The position numbers and the translations under genes are program-made. A DNA stretch of 64,000 bases from Immersiella caudata (Eukaryota > Ascomycota > Sordariomycetes > Sordariales > Lasiosphaeriaceae): contig JAULSU010000001.1 of NCBI GenBank assembly GCA_030512335.1, positions 3,224,001 to 3,288,000 on the forward strand, in the 5' to 3' direction. Every line of letters starts with the position of its first letter. The first letter of the stretch is position 1. The notes beneath the pieces were generated by a model, which did not search any database, was not told the origin of the DNA, and was given only the letters and a program-made list of their open reading frames with translations. This document shows, piece by piece, positions 33,054 through 44,368 of the stretch.

Positions 33054-34288
33054 TCAAGGGAGAAGACATCTGACAACGCCCCGTCGAACCCCCTGGGTCT
33101 CCTCTCGTAGCGTCTCAACGCTAGTGCCGAGGCTCTCCATCTTGTCAACAAAGTCGTCGAGCGAGCCTCCGACGCCGAAGTATAACCTCTTCGCGGCGAC
33201 GATAGCGGTAGATTGGCCTCCCGGGTGTGAGCGGCGATCCTGCTCCAGTATATCGAGAAGGGTGTATGCGAAGCTCTCGAGCGCAAACGGGGAATATATG
33301 GTCTCAGCTCCCATCACGAGGGTACAGACGTCTCCGGTGGAATCTGCCAACGGGGACGGAACCGAGCTGGAAATGAGCTGAACGAACTCTGGAGACCACG
33401 CCCCGGAAAGAAAGAGAAGGGAGATCTGATTTGTAGAGAGGGTGTCCTTGAAAGCCTGGAAAACATCGCTGGTCAACTCAAGCTCCATCTCCCCGTCCGG
33501 AGGGGACGCCACGTCCAAGACCGGATTTCCTCGACGCTGCTGGAGTGCCCAAGCAAGAATGAAGTTGGGAAGGGTGACGAGAAAAAGAACCGAGGGGTTA
33601 TAGTCCGCGAGGGTCAGCACCAGCGGCAGCTTTGCCCCAGATGACTGTCTCCCAGCTAGCGCCCACTGAAACAAAGCCAGTGACGGCAGGGCTGTGCCAC
33701 ATCCAAGCTATAAGAAGTAGTCAGCAAATTTTGTTTAGCTCAAGTCGGCTTCGCCCCAACAGATGGTCCGACTCGGGGGAAGAATCTCCGCACCTCTACC
33801 GAAACGAAGGGTTTACGGTTTAGAGCCGGGGCCGTGTTCTCGGACGCGAGGACTTTGACCAGGTCAACGCTGCTCTCCCAGCTCTTGAACCCGCCTTCGT
33901 AGATGCCCGTCTTCACGTCGTGTTCCCCAAGGCCAGGCGCTGTCTCGGATGCCGGGTCATTCTGATCCTCCTCGGCCATGAGCTGGACCCGCACATCCCA
34001 CAGCTCCCGACGCGGCACTTGTATGGTGGTGCCGTCGTCAAGATCCACACTAAGCAAGCCATAGGCAATTTTAGACGGCAGCCTTGACATCATTTGGTCA
34101 AGGTCGTGGCGGATGGGGGGCAGCAGCGGTTTGCCTTGAACCGGAAAAGCGCTTGCTCCTGCTCCTCCTGCCACTGCCGTTGGGCCCGAGGATGCCCCCT
34201 CACTCGGCACTGGTACGGGGGTGGTGCCGGATTGGCCATCATCCTCTATGTCGTCCCCCCCAAAAGAGAAGGAGAAGTGACCGGTCAT
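33054..34288 (-). CDS. HPM1: Protein-histidine N-methyltransferase (Hpm1/METTL18 family)
   Basis: Exons 34288-33794 and 33707-33054 (86-nt intron) give 382 residues. The N-terminal part has the family opening (IRHDLDQMMSRLPSKIAYG) and the segment DVKTGIYEGGFKSWESSVDL before the SAM-binding domain. Motif I (VELGCGTALPS) spans the splice junction. It is restored only with the donor GTGCGG after GAG, which I therefore prefer to the GTAGAG six bases upstream. Next come LTLADYNPSVL (acidic SAM contact) and VMGAETIYSPFAL. Yeast Hpm1 methylates a histidine of ribosomal protein uL3. Transcribed away from the Baeyer-Villiger monooxygenase gene. Confidence 0.88.
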
Positions 34289-35639
34289 CTCGGCTTCAGA
34301 TGACAGGTTTTCTTCGGCTGCTCGAAATAGTGAATCTTCTAGATGGTTAGTGATCGAGGGCCCCCCGGATCTTAGTGCTATTGTGAACCCGGTTCGTAGT
34401 CCGATCCTGATGGAGCAGGCTAGGTTGTATGCCCTGACAAGCTGTCAGACGCTGCAGATATCGCCGCAAGTGAGTGTGCCCCTCTCTAGGAAGTGAGTGG
34501 TTGTTTGGGAACAAGCTTAATTTGTTTTAGCGGGCTGGCTTGGCTTCTGACGCCAACTCGCCGACGTGCAGGGCGGGAAGGTGGGGCTGGATTCGTTTCG
34601 AGTGGGGCGTCTTAGCTCAGCAGTTGGAGAGCGGTTATTAGGGAAGGTTCCGCATCGGAGGGGGTTCCAGCTTTTACCTAGTGCGCTTAGTGCAGCCCCG
34701 ATAGGAGCGTGCAACCCCAACCGCTGCCGGCGGGGGGCTCTCCTCATTCGCCGCACACCGGCAGCCCTCGTGGTTGGACAAAATACGGAACTTATACAGA
34801 TGCCGCAGACACACAGTGGCCGTGGTCAACCGTTGCCTCACCCGGGCCAGCCACGGGCCAGGAATCCAGCGGTCCACCCTCGTCCGTCGTCTGTAGAGCA
34901 GCTCATTGGGCCGCTGGGGGGCTCATGGCCGCTACCAACTGACGGCTCCTGCTCGCGGCTTGCTGGGATGAGGGATACCCGCATGGCTTGGCTCTGACGA
35001 CTCGAGGAGCGGCCACGCTGGTGGTGCAGTCGTCCGGGAAGTGGAAGCAAGCCGGAGGCAGACGAGATCGACGGCGGCCCGTAAACGAGCCAACAGCAAT
35101 TTCGAGCGGCATAGGATCCAAGCGCTGCTGGCTCCTCAAAGGGGCAACCCGCCGAGGTCTTGAGGTGTCGCTGGAGGGGCAGACACATGGGATGCAGGGT
35201 TCTCCCGCTCTCTGGTCCTATCGCATTCTCGTCGACACCTCACGACTCCTGGTCGTCATGTTCGTCAACAAGGAAGCAAGACGCTTGCTGAGGATTTTCC
35301 GAGCCCGGCTGGCTGTTGGCTTGTTTGCGGAGGAACTTCGGTCTCGGGGGATGCGTTCTTGCCTTTCCATGCTGGGATGAGAGCGAGCAAAGGCGCATGG
35401 GGCCGCCCGATATCCAACTCTTCCTTCGCGCTTTTCACTTAAAGGGGACTGTTTACCCAGCTATGGATTGATTGAAGGCAGGTGGACCGTCCCAAGTGAA
35501 GCCCCCCAGGTGAATTGGAACCGTTGGCAAACTGCCACTGACTTGTCTCTTGGTCGATGTTGGCACCCCCATCTTTTTTGATACTCCTCCCGTCTATATA
35601 CTGTCGTTGCATCGCTTTGCTCCTTCCTCCTCTTCCACC
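34289..35639. other. Divergent intergenic region, 1.35 kb
   Basis: Lies between HPM1 and the monooxygenase gene. At about 34607-34640 a sequence like a tRNA D-arm is present (TTAGCTCAG...GGAGAGC) but no anticodon arm or B box follows. Otherwise nothing recognised. Confidence 0.45.
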
Positions 35640-37635
35640 ATGGTCCTCGAAATGTCTCGCGAGCGCCACGACCACGGCTGCGCGGCTGGCGAACCACAAC
35701 GACCCATTATGGCCCCCAAAAACATCTACACGGTTAAGGAGCAACCACTCGGTTCGACCCGGCACATTCGCATCGTCGGTATTGGTGCTGGAGCAAGCGG
35801 CCTGAACATGATCCGCACCCTGCGGCTCAACTTGACCGACTATGAGCTCGTAGTGTACGAGAAGAACTTGGACGTGGGCGGCACTTGGTTTGAAAACCGC
35901 TACCCAGGCTGCCGATGTGATGTCCCGAGCCACAACTACCAGTTCTCGTGGAAGCCGAAACACGACTGGACCAACTTCTTCGCTCCGGCCGATGAAATCT
36001 GCGGTTACCTCCGGCAAGTCCGCGACGACGAGGGCATGAGGGAAACTATCAGGACATCTCATGAGGTTGCGTCTGCTCGGTGGAACGAGCGAGACGGAAT
36101 CTGGAACTTGATCGTCCGGGATCTGGAGACGGGGATCGAGTTTGGCGACTATGCCAACTTCCTACTGGACGGCACAGGAGTCCTAAAGTAAGCATGGCAC
36201 CTGCTGTACCACCACTGCCAGACGTCACGTCGAATCCTGGAGGAGCTAACCCGTGCCGCAAATCAGCAACTGGAAGTGGCCCGACGTTGAGGGTATGGGC
36301 CGGTTCAGGGGCACTCTCATCCATACCGCCCGCTGGCCCAAGAATTTCGATCCGACAGACAAGGTCATTGCTGTTGTTGGCAACGGTGCAACTGGAATTC
36401 AGGTTCTCCCGGAGCTGCAAAAAGGTGAGCCTTACCTCGACCCTGCCATTTGAGACCCAGCTGACATCCTCCCCAGGTGCCAAGAAATTGTACCACGTTG
36501 TGCGAACACCCACATGGGTGCCACCGCCGAGGATACAGTCATGGAAGATCATGGACCAGGCCCAAGAGGTTTTGAGTCGGATACAGTTGGACGACCAAGA
36601 GAACTTCTCCCAGGAGACAATTGAGAAGTTCAAGTCTGACCCCAAGTTCTATCGCACCTTCGTCAAGGAGATCGAGGCTCTCGTCAACAACAACTTTCCC
36701 ATTGTGGGTTTCCCTCTCCTTTCTTGCTAGGCTTTGGCTGACACAGTTACACTAGGTGCTCACAGGCAGCCCGGTGCAAGCGTTTGCAAGGGCAAAGGTG
36801 ACCGAGTACATGACGGCAATGCTGGGTGGCGATGAGAAGCTGTGCAGGGCATTGATACCAGACTATCCCCTTGGTTTTCGACGGATGACACCTGGCCACG
36901 CTTACCTGCAAGCCCTGACGAAACCCAACGTTGAGGTCAAGACTGGCGGCATGAAGCGGTTCGTGCCAGAAGGTCTTGAGCTGGAGTCGGGAGAAATCAT
37001 CGAGGTTGACGCTATTGTATGCGCGACCGGCTTTGATACCTCTTTCCGTCCCCGCTTTCCCATCGTCGGCCGTAATGGGAACCTCCAGGACCGATGGAGA
37101 AAAGAGACTCCAAAGGCCTACATGTCGTGCGCCGTCCCCGGAATGCCGAACTACTTCTGTGAGTCGCGTTGCCTTAGCATGGGGCATTTCACTATGCTGA
37201 CGTATCCCAGCGTTCCTTGGACCCAACGGCCCGATCGGACATGGAAGCGTTTTCACGCTGAGTGAACACATCGCCAAGTACATCACTGGCATCATCAAGA
37301 AGTGTCAGGTGGAGGGCATCAAGTCCATCGCCCCATCACAGGACGCAGTGGATGATTACTTTGAGCATATATCGACCTTCATGCCGCGCGTGGCTTGGAG
37401 CGCGCCGGGTCGCTCATGGTTCACCAACGGACATCCTGGTGGTCCAGTCACGGCGTTGCACCCTGGGAGCCGGATTCACTTTTTCCACATGTTGGAGAAA
37501 TTCCGAGGCGAGGACTGGGAGTACAGCTATGACAACGTGAAGCGAAATAGGTTTGCGTACCTGGGCAATGGATTCTCGACGAAGGAACTGGACCCCAAGG
37601 TGGACTCGACATGGTATTTAGACACAGTGGCATAA
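35640..37635 (+). CDS. Type I Baeyer-Villiger (flavin) monooxygenase
   Basis: Five exons, 35640-36187, 36267-36424, 36477-36703, 36756-37158 and 37211-37635, give 586 residues. An FAD-binding GxGxxG (GIGAGASG) lies near residue 45. The Baeyer-Villiger fingerprint FRGTLIHTARWP follows (FxGxxxHxxxWP), then a second dinucleotide motif (VVGNGATG) for NADPH. DAIVCATGFDTSF and LGPNGPIGHGS are also typical. Such enzymes insert oxygen next to a ketone using FAD and NADPH. The substrate cannot be told. No other biosynthetic genes flank it, so a catabolic or detoxifying role is more likely than a gene cluster. A second ATG at 35652 could be the start. Confidence 0.9.
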
Positions 37636-37903
37636 GCACGGAACAGGCGTTGAGGCTCTATTGGTTGGGATACACATGGCGTTTGGGTTGAGGATAAGGC
37701 ACGTGGCGTTTATGACCAATTACGCCGGTATTTATGGGAGGGCTTTTTACAGACATCTCCAGTGGTCTTTTGTATTATCCAAGCCATACCATCATGAGGA
37801 ATGAATGATCCACCAGTGCTGCTGACAAAAATAGTGACACCGCCGCGCTGCTGTATGCTTTACAGTTGAAAAGTACATTCGATCACACGATGTGTGATTG
37901 TTG

Positions 37904-38419
37904 TCATGACGACTCGTCTTCTCCGGAATCCCGTTTCTGAATGGCCCTCATCAACTCATACAACTGACCTAGCTGTTCGTCTGCATTGCAAAAACGGTCA
38001 AGTTAGCATCATCCCCGCGTCGAGAGGCACAAGACCACATTCATACCACTCATCTTGGCAATCTTGCCCTCGTCCAACTTCTCCCCTGCCCACGACTCGC
38101 CCTCAATTTTCTGCGCATACAACTGCCACTCCGTAAGAAATCCAATCTGCTCAAAATTAGCCCCCCATCTTCACCGTAGGAGCACACACAAACATACCAA
38201 GTGTACCGGGTTTTCCACGTCTCGATGCGCCCGAAATTCGGCCTTGATGTACTCGTCCCCTAGGAGCCGCATCTCCTTTGGTAAGTGCTTGCGGTGCGCT
38301 CGCAACAGGCGTCGGTAGAGCGGAACTGGCGGGAGGATGGCCATTGGTTTTGGGGGGGTTAGAGGGGACGAGGATTTGGATGCCATTGCCGAGGCGCGGC
38401 GAAGGAGGGTCGTGCGCAT
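37904..38419 (-). CDS. SDHAF3: Succinate dehydrogenase assembly factor 3 (Acn9), LYR protein
   Basis: Exons 38419-38198, 38146-38047 and 37980-37904 give 132 residues. A basic presequence (MRTTLLRRASAMASK) precedes the LYR motif in PLYRRLLRAHR. Conserved segments follow: MRLLGDEYIKAEFRAHRD, PVHLIGFLTEWQLYAQKI and KMSDEQLGQLYELMRAI. The family helps mature the iron-sulfur subunit SDH2 in the mitochondrial matrix. SDH2 itself is in this window at 26141-27103. The donor GTATGA after AGTG was chosen because it restores KMSDEQLGQ. Confidence 0.92.
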
Positions 38420-39162
38420 TTCGAGAGATTCCGGATGGTTGGTGAGAGGGGAGTGAGATAGGGTGTTGGGCTTTCGGGAGAGATTAGAGTTGGCACGGGG
38501 CTGGTGAGATTGATGGTGAGAAGTGGTGAATGAGTGAGTTTGATGTGGCTCTTGAGAAGCGATTCGGAATTGGTGTCATGACAGGGGTTGAGTGCCGCGG
38601 TATGTTGGACGGTGTGGAGAAGGGTTCGCACTGTTTGGATAGTAGGGCAAAGGAATTGGAGCCCCGAGGCATAATCTGAAGCTGAGACGACGGGAATTTG
38701 AAGGAATTGTTGAATTGAAGCTTTCAGTATCTAATCTCAGCAGGCAAAGTTGGATATTTTCCATGATGGTCTGGGGTTTGAGGGGAGAAGGAGCCAGGGT
38801 TACCACACAGTGTGCTGCCCTTGGCATACCCCTCTCTACCTACACCTGTATCTTGGATACTCTGATGGCAAGACAGCTGGCGTCACGCGGTGTGAGAAAC
38901 GACTTATGAACACCCACAATCCAGATTTGAGCCCGAAATGGCGCTGTTGATATCTAGAAGGTATTCAAATGATCACTCTATGCAATTGACCCCAAAAAGG
39001 CAAGGCTAATTGAGAATGTAAGGAGGCATGGGCTACAGTCGACCGAGCGGGTCCTAGGGAGACAGAATGTGAAAATTCAATTCCTGTACCGCGTGGCGTT
39101 GTAGTCAAAACTCGCATTCGTTAGGCCTGGGGGCGTAGTACACAAGCACCGAAGGCTGGCCA
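38420..39162. other. Intergenic, 0.74 kb
   Basis: Upstream of SDHAF3 and downstream of DHR2. Short open frames only; nothing recognised. Confidence 0.5.
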
Positions 39163-41550
39163 CTATTCCTCAAACGCCTGCGCAACCCATTCCGCCTGCA
39201 CTGCGCTGACCTTCTTCGCGTAACTCTTCTGGGTATAAACATGCTCCAAAAACATAATTGCCTCCTTCTTTTGCCCGTGAAGCACACTCGACGGGTGTAC
39301 AGCAACCACATGCTTTCCTACTGACGTGACGTAGCTGCTATCAGGCATCAGCAGCGCCGTCTTGAGCGCGAAGCCCCTCATAAAACATTTGATGACAGAC
39401 TCGGCCTGCTCTGGTGATGTAGGTGCGAAGGGCTGGGGGTCGGCTGGTGGTGCCTCGCTCAGTAGACTGTGCCGCACGCAGAGACCGCGAAGTTGCTTGC
39501 GGATGTTGAGTGCTTGCCGCATGTTGCGGGCGTTGATCTTGCGCAGCTTGCACCATTTCGGCCGGTCTGCGTTTTCCGACGTGTATCGCTGCATCGTCGT
39601 CAGGTACGTCAACAAGTCACCCTCGCGACGCCAGAGCTCCTTTCGGGCGGTCTCGACTTCCTCCCCATCCTCCTCGGACCGGATGTGCATGAAGATGTCA
39701 TCACCCGCCGTGATGCAAGAGATGATGTCAATGGCCTCAAGCACACAGTCAAATCTTGGCTCTGCCGCCGCGACGAGCACGCGTGCGTATGGTGCTGTGA
39801 CGGGGAACAGGACGATCTTGCGGCCCATTTCGGTGATGTCGCCGTTGTCGTCAAGGGCGTGAAGCATGCGGAGGTGTACGAGCGCTTTCTCCACGGACTC
39901 AACCGCTGGGCGATCCATCAGCGGGAATGCAAAGACATCGCGGATCCCTCTTGCTTTCATCGTCAGAACAGCCCCGAGTACATCGGTCCGTAGGATCTCA
40001 GGAAGGTCTGTTTTCTCCAGCACCCCCTCGTAGCTCTCCTCCGTATAGAGCCTGTAGCATTTGCCAGGGCCCTCTCTGCCAGCACGACCGGCTCGTTGGA
40101 TAGCCGAAGATTTTGAGATTGGCTTGACAAGCAGCGACTCCATGCCGAGCCGGGGCCGGTACTGCTTGACCTTGGATTTTCCGCAGTCGACAACAAACCG
40201 TACACCAGGTACTGTGACTGACGTTTCGGCAATATTTGTCGCGAGGACCACCTTTCTCGTAAAGGGTGCTTTGGCCGGCTGAAAAGCTTCGTGCTGCGCC
40301 TCCATCGACAACTGGCCAAACAGAGGCAAAACCTTGACCTTGGGAACATTCGCGGCCAGTGTTGCGGCGTATTCCTCGATCAATCGCTGTGCCGATTCGA
40401 TCTCTTCCTGGCCCGTCAGGAACGCCAATATGTCGTTTTTCCCATGCTTATCCTGAAGTGGCTGTTCTGTATGGAGCTTGAAGATGGTCTTCAGCAACGC
40501 TTCCTGGATATCCGGTACAGGTTTTGGCGTGTGAATAATATCCACAGGGAACTGTCGTCCCTCGATCTGCAGATACTCCGCGGTCGACTTCTCCCCCCCC
40601 TCGTTCGAAAAGAATGCCTTGATCCCCTCCACGTTCGCCGTAGCACTCATCACCACCACCTTCAACGGCAACCCCCCTCTCCCCGCCTTATCCCCCGTGA
40701 CAATCTGCTTCAGAAACCCCGAGAGCAAATCCACATCCACGCTCCTCTCGTGAACCTCATCCACCAGAATCGCACTGTACTGCCTCAAATGTGGATCCCT
40801 CAACAACTCTTGTAGCAGCATCCCCTCCGTAACATACTTGATCTTCGCCCCCTTCGGCACCCGATGATCAAATCTCACCGAATACCCCACCAAACCCTTA
40901 GCCCCCTTCACATCCTGCCCGTTCAACGGCGTGCCCGCCTCCTTCGACACACGGTGCGCCAGCGTCGTCGCGGCAACTCTTCGAGGCTGGGTAATCGCAA
41001 CCACCCCGCCTACACCGACCTCCTCGTCAACCTCCTTGCCCCCATCGTCCTTCCTCTTGACCTTGACCGTCTTCCGCTGGCACCAATTTTCTTGAATCAG
41101 GAACTGTGGAACCTGGGTACTTTTTCCGGAGCCGGTTTCACCGACCAACACCAGCACATCGTTCGCGCGTAGAACGCGGCGGATATCGTCTTGGTATTTC
41201 CAGATGGGTAGGGCCTGGCGGGTGGCTAGGTATTTGGGGTCCCCCATGGGCTTTGCTGTGTTTGAAGAGGCCCTTGAGGCCTTTTGAGAGGCCTGTTTTA
41301 GATTGGAAGAGGCGTCTCCTGCATTTTGAAATGCGTCGTCTGGTGGCTCCGAAGCCTTGACCATATTTTCTGAGGTGTTTGATGCATTTTGAGAGGCCGT
41401 TTCTGGTGGTTGTGAGGCCCTGGCTGTGTTTGCTGAGGCGTCCTTGGTGTTGGTCTCTTGGCGTGGTTTTTTTGTCAGATAGCCCTCCAAGGAAATGGTC
41501 TTGCCACCAATCTTGACCACGTTGGCCTCGTGTTTTCTTTTTTTGGACAT
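39163..41550 (-). CDS. DHR2: DEAH-family RNA helicase, DHR2-like
   Basis: A single exon. The frame stays open to 41676, but the ATG at 41550 (MSKKRKHEANV, 795 residues) fits a nucleolar protein start better. Helicase motifs: GETGSGKST (I), TQPRRVAA (Ia), DEVHERS (II, Val in place of Ala), MSATAN (III), ATNIAETS (V) and QRAGRAGREGPG (VI). The helicase-associated and OB-fold domains follow to the C-terminus. Yeast Dhr2 acts in 18S rRNA processing. Residues about 38-100 form an Ala/Ser/Asn-rich imperfect repeat with units like ASQPPETASQNA and ASEPPDDAFQNA. Other DEAH subfamilies are possible, but the length without large N-terminal domains favours Dhr2. Confidence 0.85.
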   Translation of the reverse strand: MSKKRKHEANVVKIGGKTISLEGYLTKKPRQETNTKDASANTARASQPPETASQNASNTSENMVKASEPPDDAFQNAGDASSNLKQASQKASRASSNTAKPMGDPKYLATRQALPIWKYQDDIRRVLRANDVLVLVGETGSGKSTQVPQFLIQENWCQRKTVKVKRKDDGGKEVDEEVGVGGVVAITQPRRVAATTLAHRVSKEAGTPLNGQDVKGAKGLVGYSVRFDHRVPKGAKIKYVTEGMLLQELLRDPHLRQYSAILVDEVHERSVDVDLLSGFLKQIVTGDKAGRGGLPLKVVVMSATANVEGIKAFFSNEGGEKSTAEYLQIEGRQFPVDIIHTPKPVPDIQEALLKTIFKLHTEQPLQDKHGKNDILAFLTGQEEIESAQRLIEEYAATLAANVPKVKVLPLFGQLSMEAQHEAFQPAKAPFTRKVVLATNIAETSVTVPGVRFVVDCGKSKVKQYRPRLGMESLLVKPISKSSAIQRAGRAGREGPGKCYRLYTEESYEGVLEKTDLPEILRTDVLGAVLTMKARGIRDVFAFPLMDRPAVESVEKALVHLRMLHALDDNGDITEMGRKIVLFPVTAPYARVLVAAAEPRFDCVLEAIDIISCITAGDDIFMHIRSEEDGEEVETARKELWRREGDLLTYLTTMQRYTSENADRPKWCKLRKINARNMRQALNIRKQLRGLCVRHSLLSEAPPADPQPFAPTSPEQAESVIKCFMRGFALKTALLMPDSSYVTSVGKHVVAVHPSSVLHGQKKEAIMFLEHVYTQKSYAKKVSAVQAEWVAQAFEE

Positions 41551-41946
41551 GGCGGTTGATCGGGGCGTCTCGCGAGTTTTGTGAGAGTGAAGGTTGTGTG
41601 GCTGAGGCGTGAAAAAAAGCCTGCCACGATTTGGGTGTGAAAATAAAAAGTGGGGCTTTTGGTCACTATGCATCAAGAACTTCAGAGATGGTCAACATCA
41701 CCATAGGCGTACAAAGCTATTTATTTAGACTTCAGGATGCAATTAAAAGAAGCGACAGAAGAATGTCATTGTTAAGCTACCCCAAAATGTGTTGATTGGC
41801 CTTTGCAATCTGTGTACTCTATGGAAGTCTCCGCGGAAGCAATTAGGGGCTCAGTGAACAAATGGGGCTACAAAAATCCAAGCGAGCGACGCCAGCTATC
41901 CTATCGAAGAAGTCATTTTGTTTCCAGTATCTCTCAGTCATGTCGC
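41551..41946. other. Intergenic between two minus-strand genes
   Basis: Promoter side of DHR2 and 3' flank of SEC9. Nothing recognised. Confidence 0.5.
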
Positions 41947-43410
41947 TCAGTTCATCCTGGCCGCCCGCTGAAGATTGGTATGGTTCCTGCGAACCTCGTC
42001 GTTTGCACGCTCGCTCTGAGGAAATAATCGTTAGCAGTCTGAACCGCCGACGCCGATACAGGACGTCCAAGTCATTGCTTACCTTGTCAGTGATGCGCCC
42101 AACCTGTCTGATCTGGTCTTCTAACTCCTCGTTGATCATCCTGGCGGCGCCATGCAGTGCTGACACGCCCCGGGAGATCTCGTCAACCTGGTTGTCGATC
42201 TCCTCGTTGTTTGCTTCCTGCTCGCCATCATCGTCCTCAAACTTGAACTCTTCTCTTCTCGACCGGTTGGTCTTGCCGGCGCCGAGTGTTGTGGGCTTCT
42301 GGAGATCTTGCATCATGCCATCCATGCGCTGTCGCCCCTTGTAGGCACCCGTTCGGGCTTCATCCCGCGCCCTCATCTCTTCCTGTTCGCTGATTTTGGT
42401 CCGTTCATCAAGCTCTGCAAGCTTCTTCTTGTTCAACCCCGAAGGAATGAACATGGAACCGTTGAGCTTATCGAGACGCTTGGTCTGCTCCTTGGCGATG
42501 CGGTTGTGAACAGCTGTAGCGGAGGTCAGTATGCTACATGTCATGTCTCGTCGAGTCAAAGGTACTTACAAGAATTATCAATGTTCCTCTCCGCATTGTC
42601 CAAGTGCTCTCTTTGGCGCGCCAAGGCTTGGGCAATGTTCATGGCGCTCTCGGTGCCAGCTCCCACCAACTGCATCGACCGCTGGCCGCTGGCAATCGTG
42701 GCCTTCTGGGTATCAATAATCTCCCTCTTGATATCCTGGACCGCCATTTCTTGTTGCTCCTCCTCTGTTAACTCACGGTCTTCACCGTAGCCACCATAGC
42801 CTCCGTTGCCCCCGGATTGCGAGCCACCATAGCCACCGGGTCCGGATTGCGAGCCGCCTCCGTAGCCAGCGGAGCTCCCACCGTAGCCGCCTGGTGCCTG
42901 GCGGGCGGCCGGGGGCTTGTAGTCATTGAACAGGCCAGCCCTGTTGTCGTCGTCGAGCGAGCCAAGACCGCCGTATCCACCCTGTCTTTGGGGGCCACCT
43001 CTGGGCTGCTTGTTATCGGAGGGAGCGCCTCCGTTGTCGTATCGGTTGCCTCCATATCCTCCTTGCGCACCGAACCTATCGTTTCCATAACCAGAGCTTT
43101 GTTGCTGCGGCGGAGGGGCTCGGTTGTTCGGCTGAGGGCTGGAGTAGGGAGGAGGAGGACCACCGGGTCCCGGTGCTCCTGGTGCTGGCCCGGCGCGCCC
43201 AGCAGCCGGTCCGCGGGGCAGGCCGCCGCCGCCACCGCCAGGGCGAGGGCCGCTCGGGAGACCCATCGGTCGGTTGGATTGGTAGTTCGAGTTCGGCGCA
43301 GGCGAGTTCGCATACGGATCCTCAGCTGGCTGTCTCGCGTATGGGTTCTCGTCCTGGGGCGCCGGCGAGCCCCGATCGGATTTGTCCTTCCTGCCGAAGA
43401 TCTTCTTCAT
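41947..43410 (-). CDS. SEC9: t-SNARE Sec9 (SNAP-25 family)
   Basis: Exons 43410-42570, 42513-42083 and 42015-41947 give 446 residues. The N-terminal 200 residues are Gly/Pro/Tyr-rich with many GGYGG units and probably disordered. The first SNARE helix (QDIKREIIDTQKATIASGQR onward) spans about 223-285. The second (EEIDNQVDEISRGVSALHGA) ends in ITDKSERANDEVRRNH. There is no membrane anchor and no Cys-rich palmitoylation loop, as in yeast Sec9. It pairs with Sso1/2 and Snc1/2 in exocytic fusion at the plasma membrane. The last exon is 23 codons and restores the conserved end of the second helix. Confidence 0.93.
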
Positions 43411-44368
43411 GTTTGCGATATGACGTCGATTCTGCAGTCTCTATTCTAATCAACGGGAGGTTGAGAAGGAGATTAGGTTCCGCGATGCCGCAGTTCGATG
43501 GAGATGTATGAAGGGTCCAGGGGTTTTGTATCGAAGGCGGGGTGATGCGGCGAGCCTGTGTCTGGGGACTGTTCCAGCCTACAGGGGTGGTCGTTTCTTT
43601 GGTTGGTTGGGCTGCGCAACGCCAGCCAATCTGGGCTAGCGGATCCAGAAGCTCAGCCCCGCCCCGCACGTCAGCAGCTGCGGCGCTGAAAGAAAGCTGA
43701 TGCGCCGGCGGCCTACTCAAGCGTAAGCTGGGACTTGCTACTCAGGTTTTATTCAAAGCCAAAATGTGAAACTCTAGGCGTGGTATTGGCTCGCGAGAAG
43801 GGATGTTTCAAGCATGAAGGAATTTGATATCAGGTTGTTTCTCCGCTCCATAAGATCGCCGGGGAAGTGCCCCGCCAATTAGGGGAAGTGGGGCACCGCG
43901 AGGTACCAATGGAACAATCTTATCACCGACAGACAACTGTCAGCGATGTTGACCGCTGACCGATGCGTCACACTCAAAATTCAGCCTTTCATCGTGACAG
44001 TGAGAGAAGGTCCAATAGACGTGCTTTTCTCCTGACTTTTATTTGTGACGCATCGAATTTTCGACTTATATACTGCCCTTCAAGATGCGTTTCGTCAACT
44101 AGAGAGAATCAGACCTACCACCAGCGAGCCTTCCCTCAGAACCTAAAAAGTTCCTGACGGTTCACATCTCCGGAGCGGACGACTAGCAAGATGATAACTC
44201 AAATACACCAATTGTACTTTCACGCAATGGTCACTTCTTTTTCATTATCCTTACGAATAGTTGCCTGAGTCACGAGCTACAAGATCACACGAAACGAAAC
44301 CAGCCTGAGGGACGTTGCCCTCAAAATCTAGGGGATCCCAGACTTTCCGCCTGCACCCCTTGACTGCC
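43411..44368. promoter_or_regulatory. Divergent promoter region, SEC9 / GTPase
   Basis: About 960 bp between divergent starts. No gene or RNA recognised. Confidence 0.4.

Noticed and set aside
33794..33799. HPM1 donor at GTAGAG
   Set aside because: Using it deletes VE from the SAM-binding motif; the donor six bases downstream restores VELGCGTALP.
34607..34680. tRNA-like D-arm (TTAGCTCAG...GGAGAGC)
   Set aside because: No anticodon stem, acceptor pairing or proper B box follows, so it is at most a fragment.
35640..37635. Monooxygenase as part of a secondary-metabolite cluster
   Set aside because: Flanking genes are a ribosomal-protein methyltransferase and an SDH assembly factor; no synthase, transporter or regulator is near.
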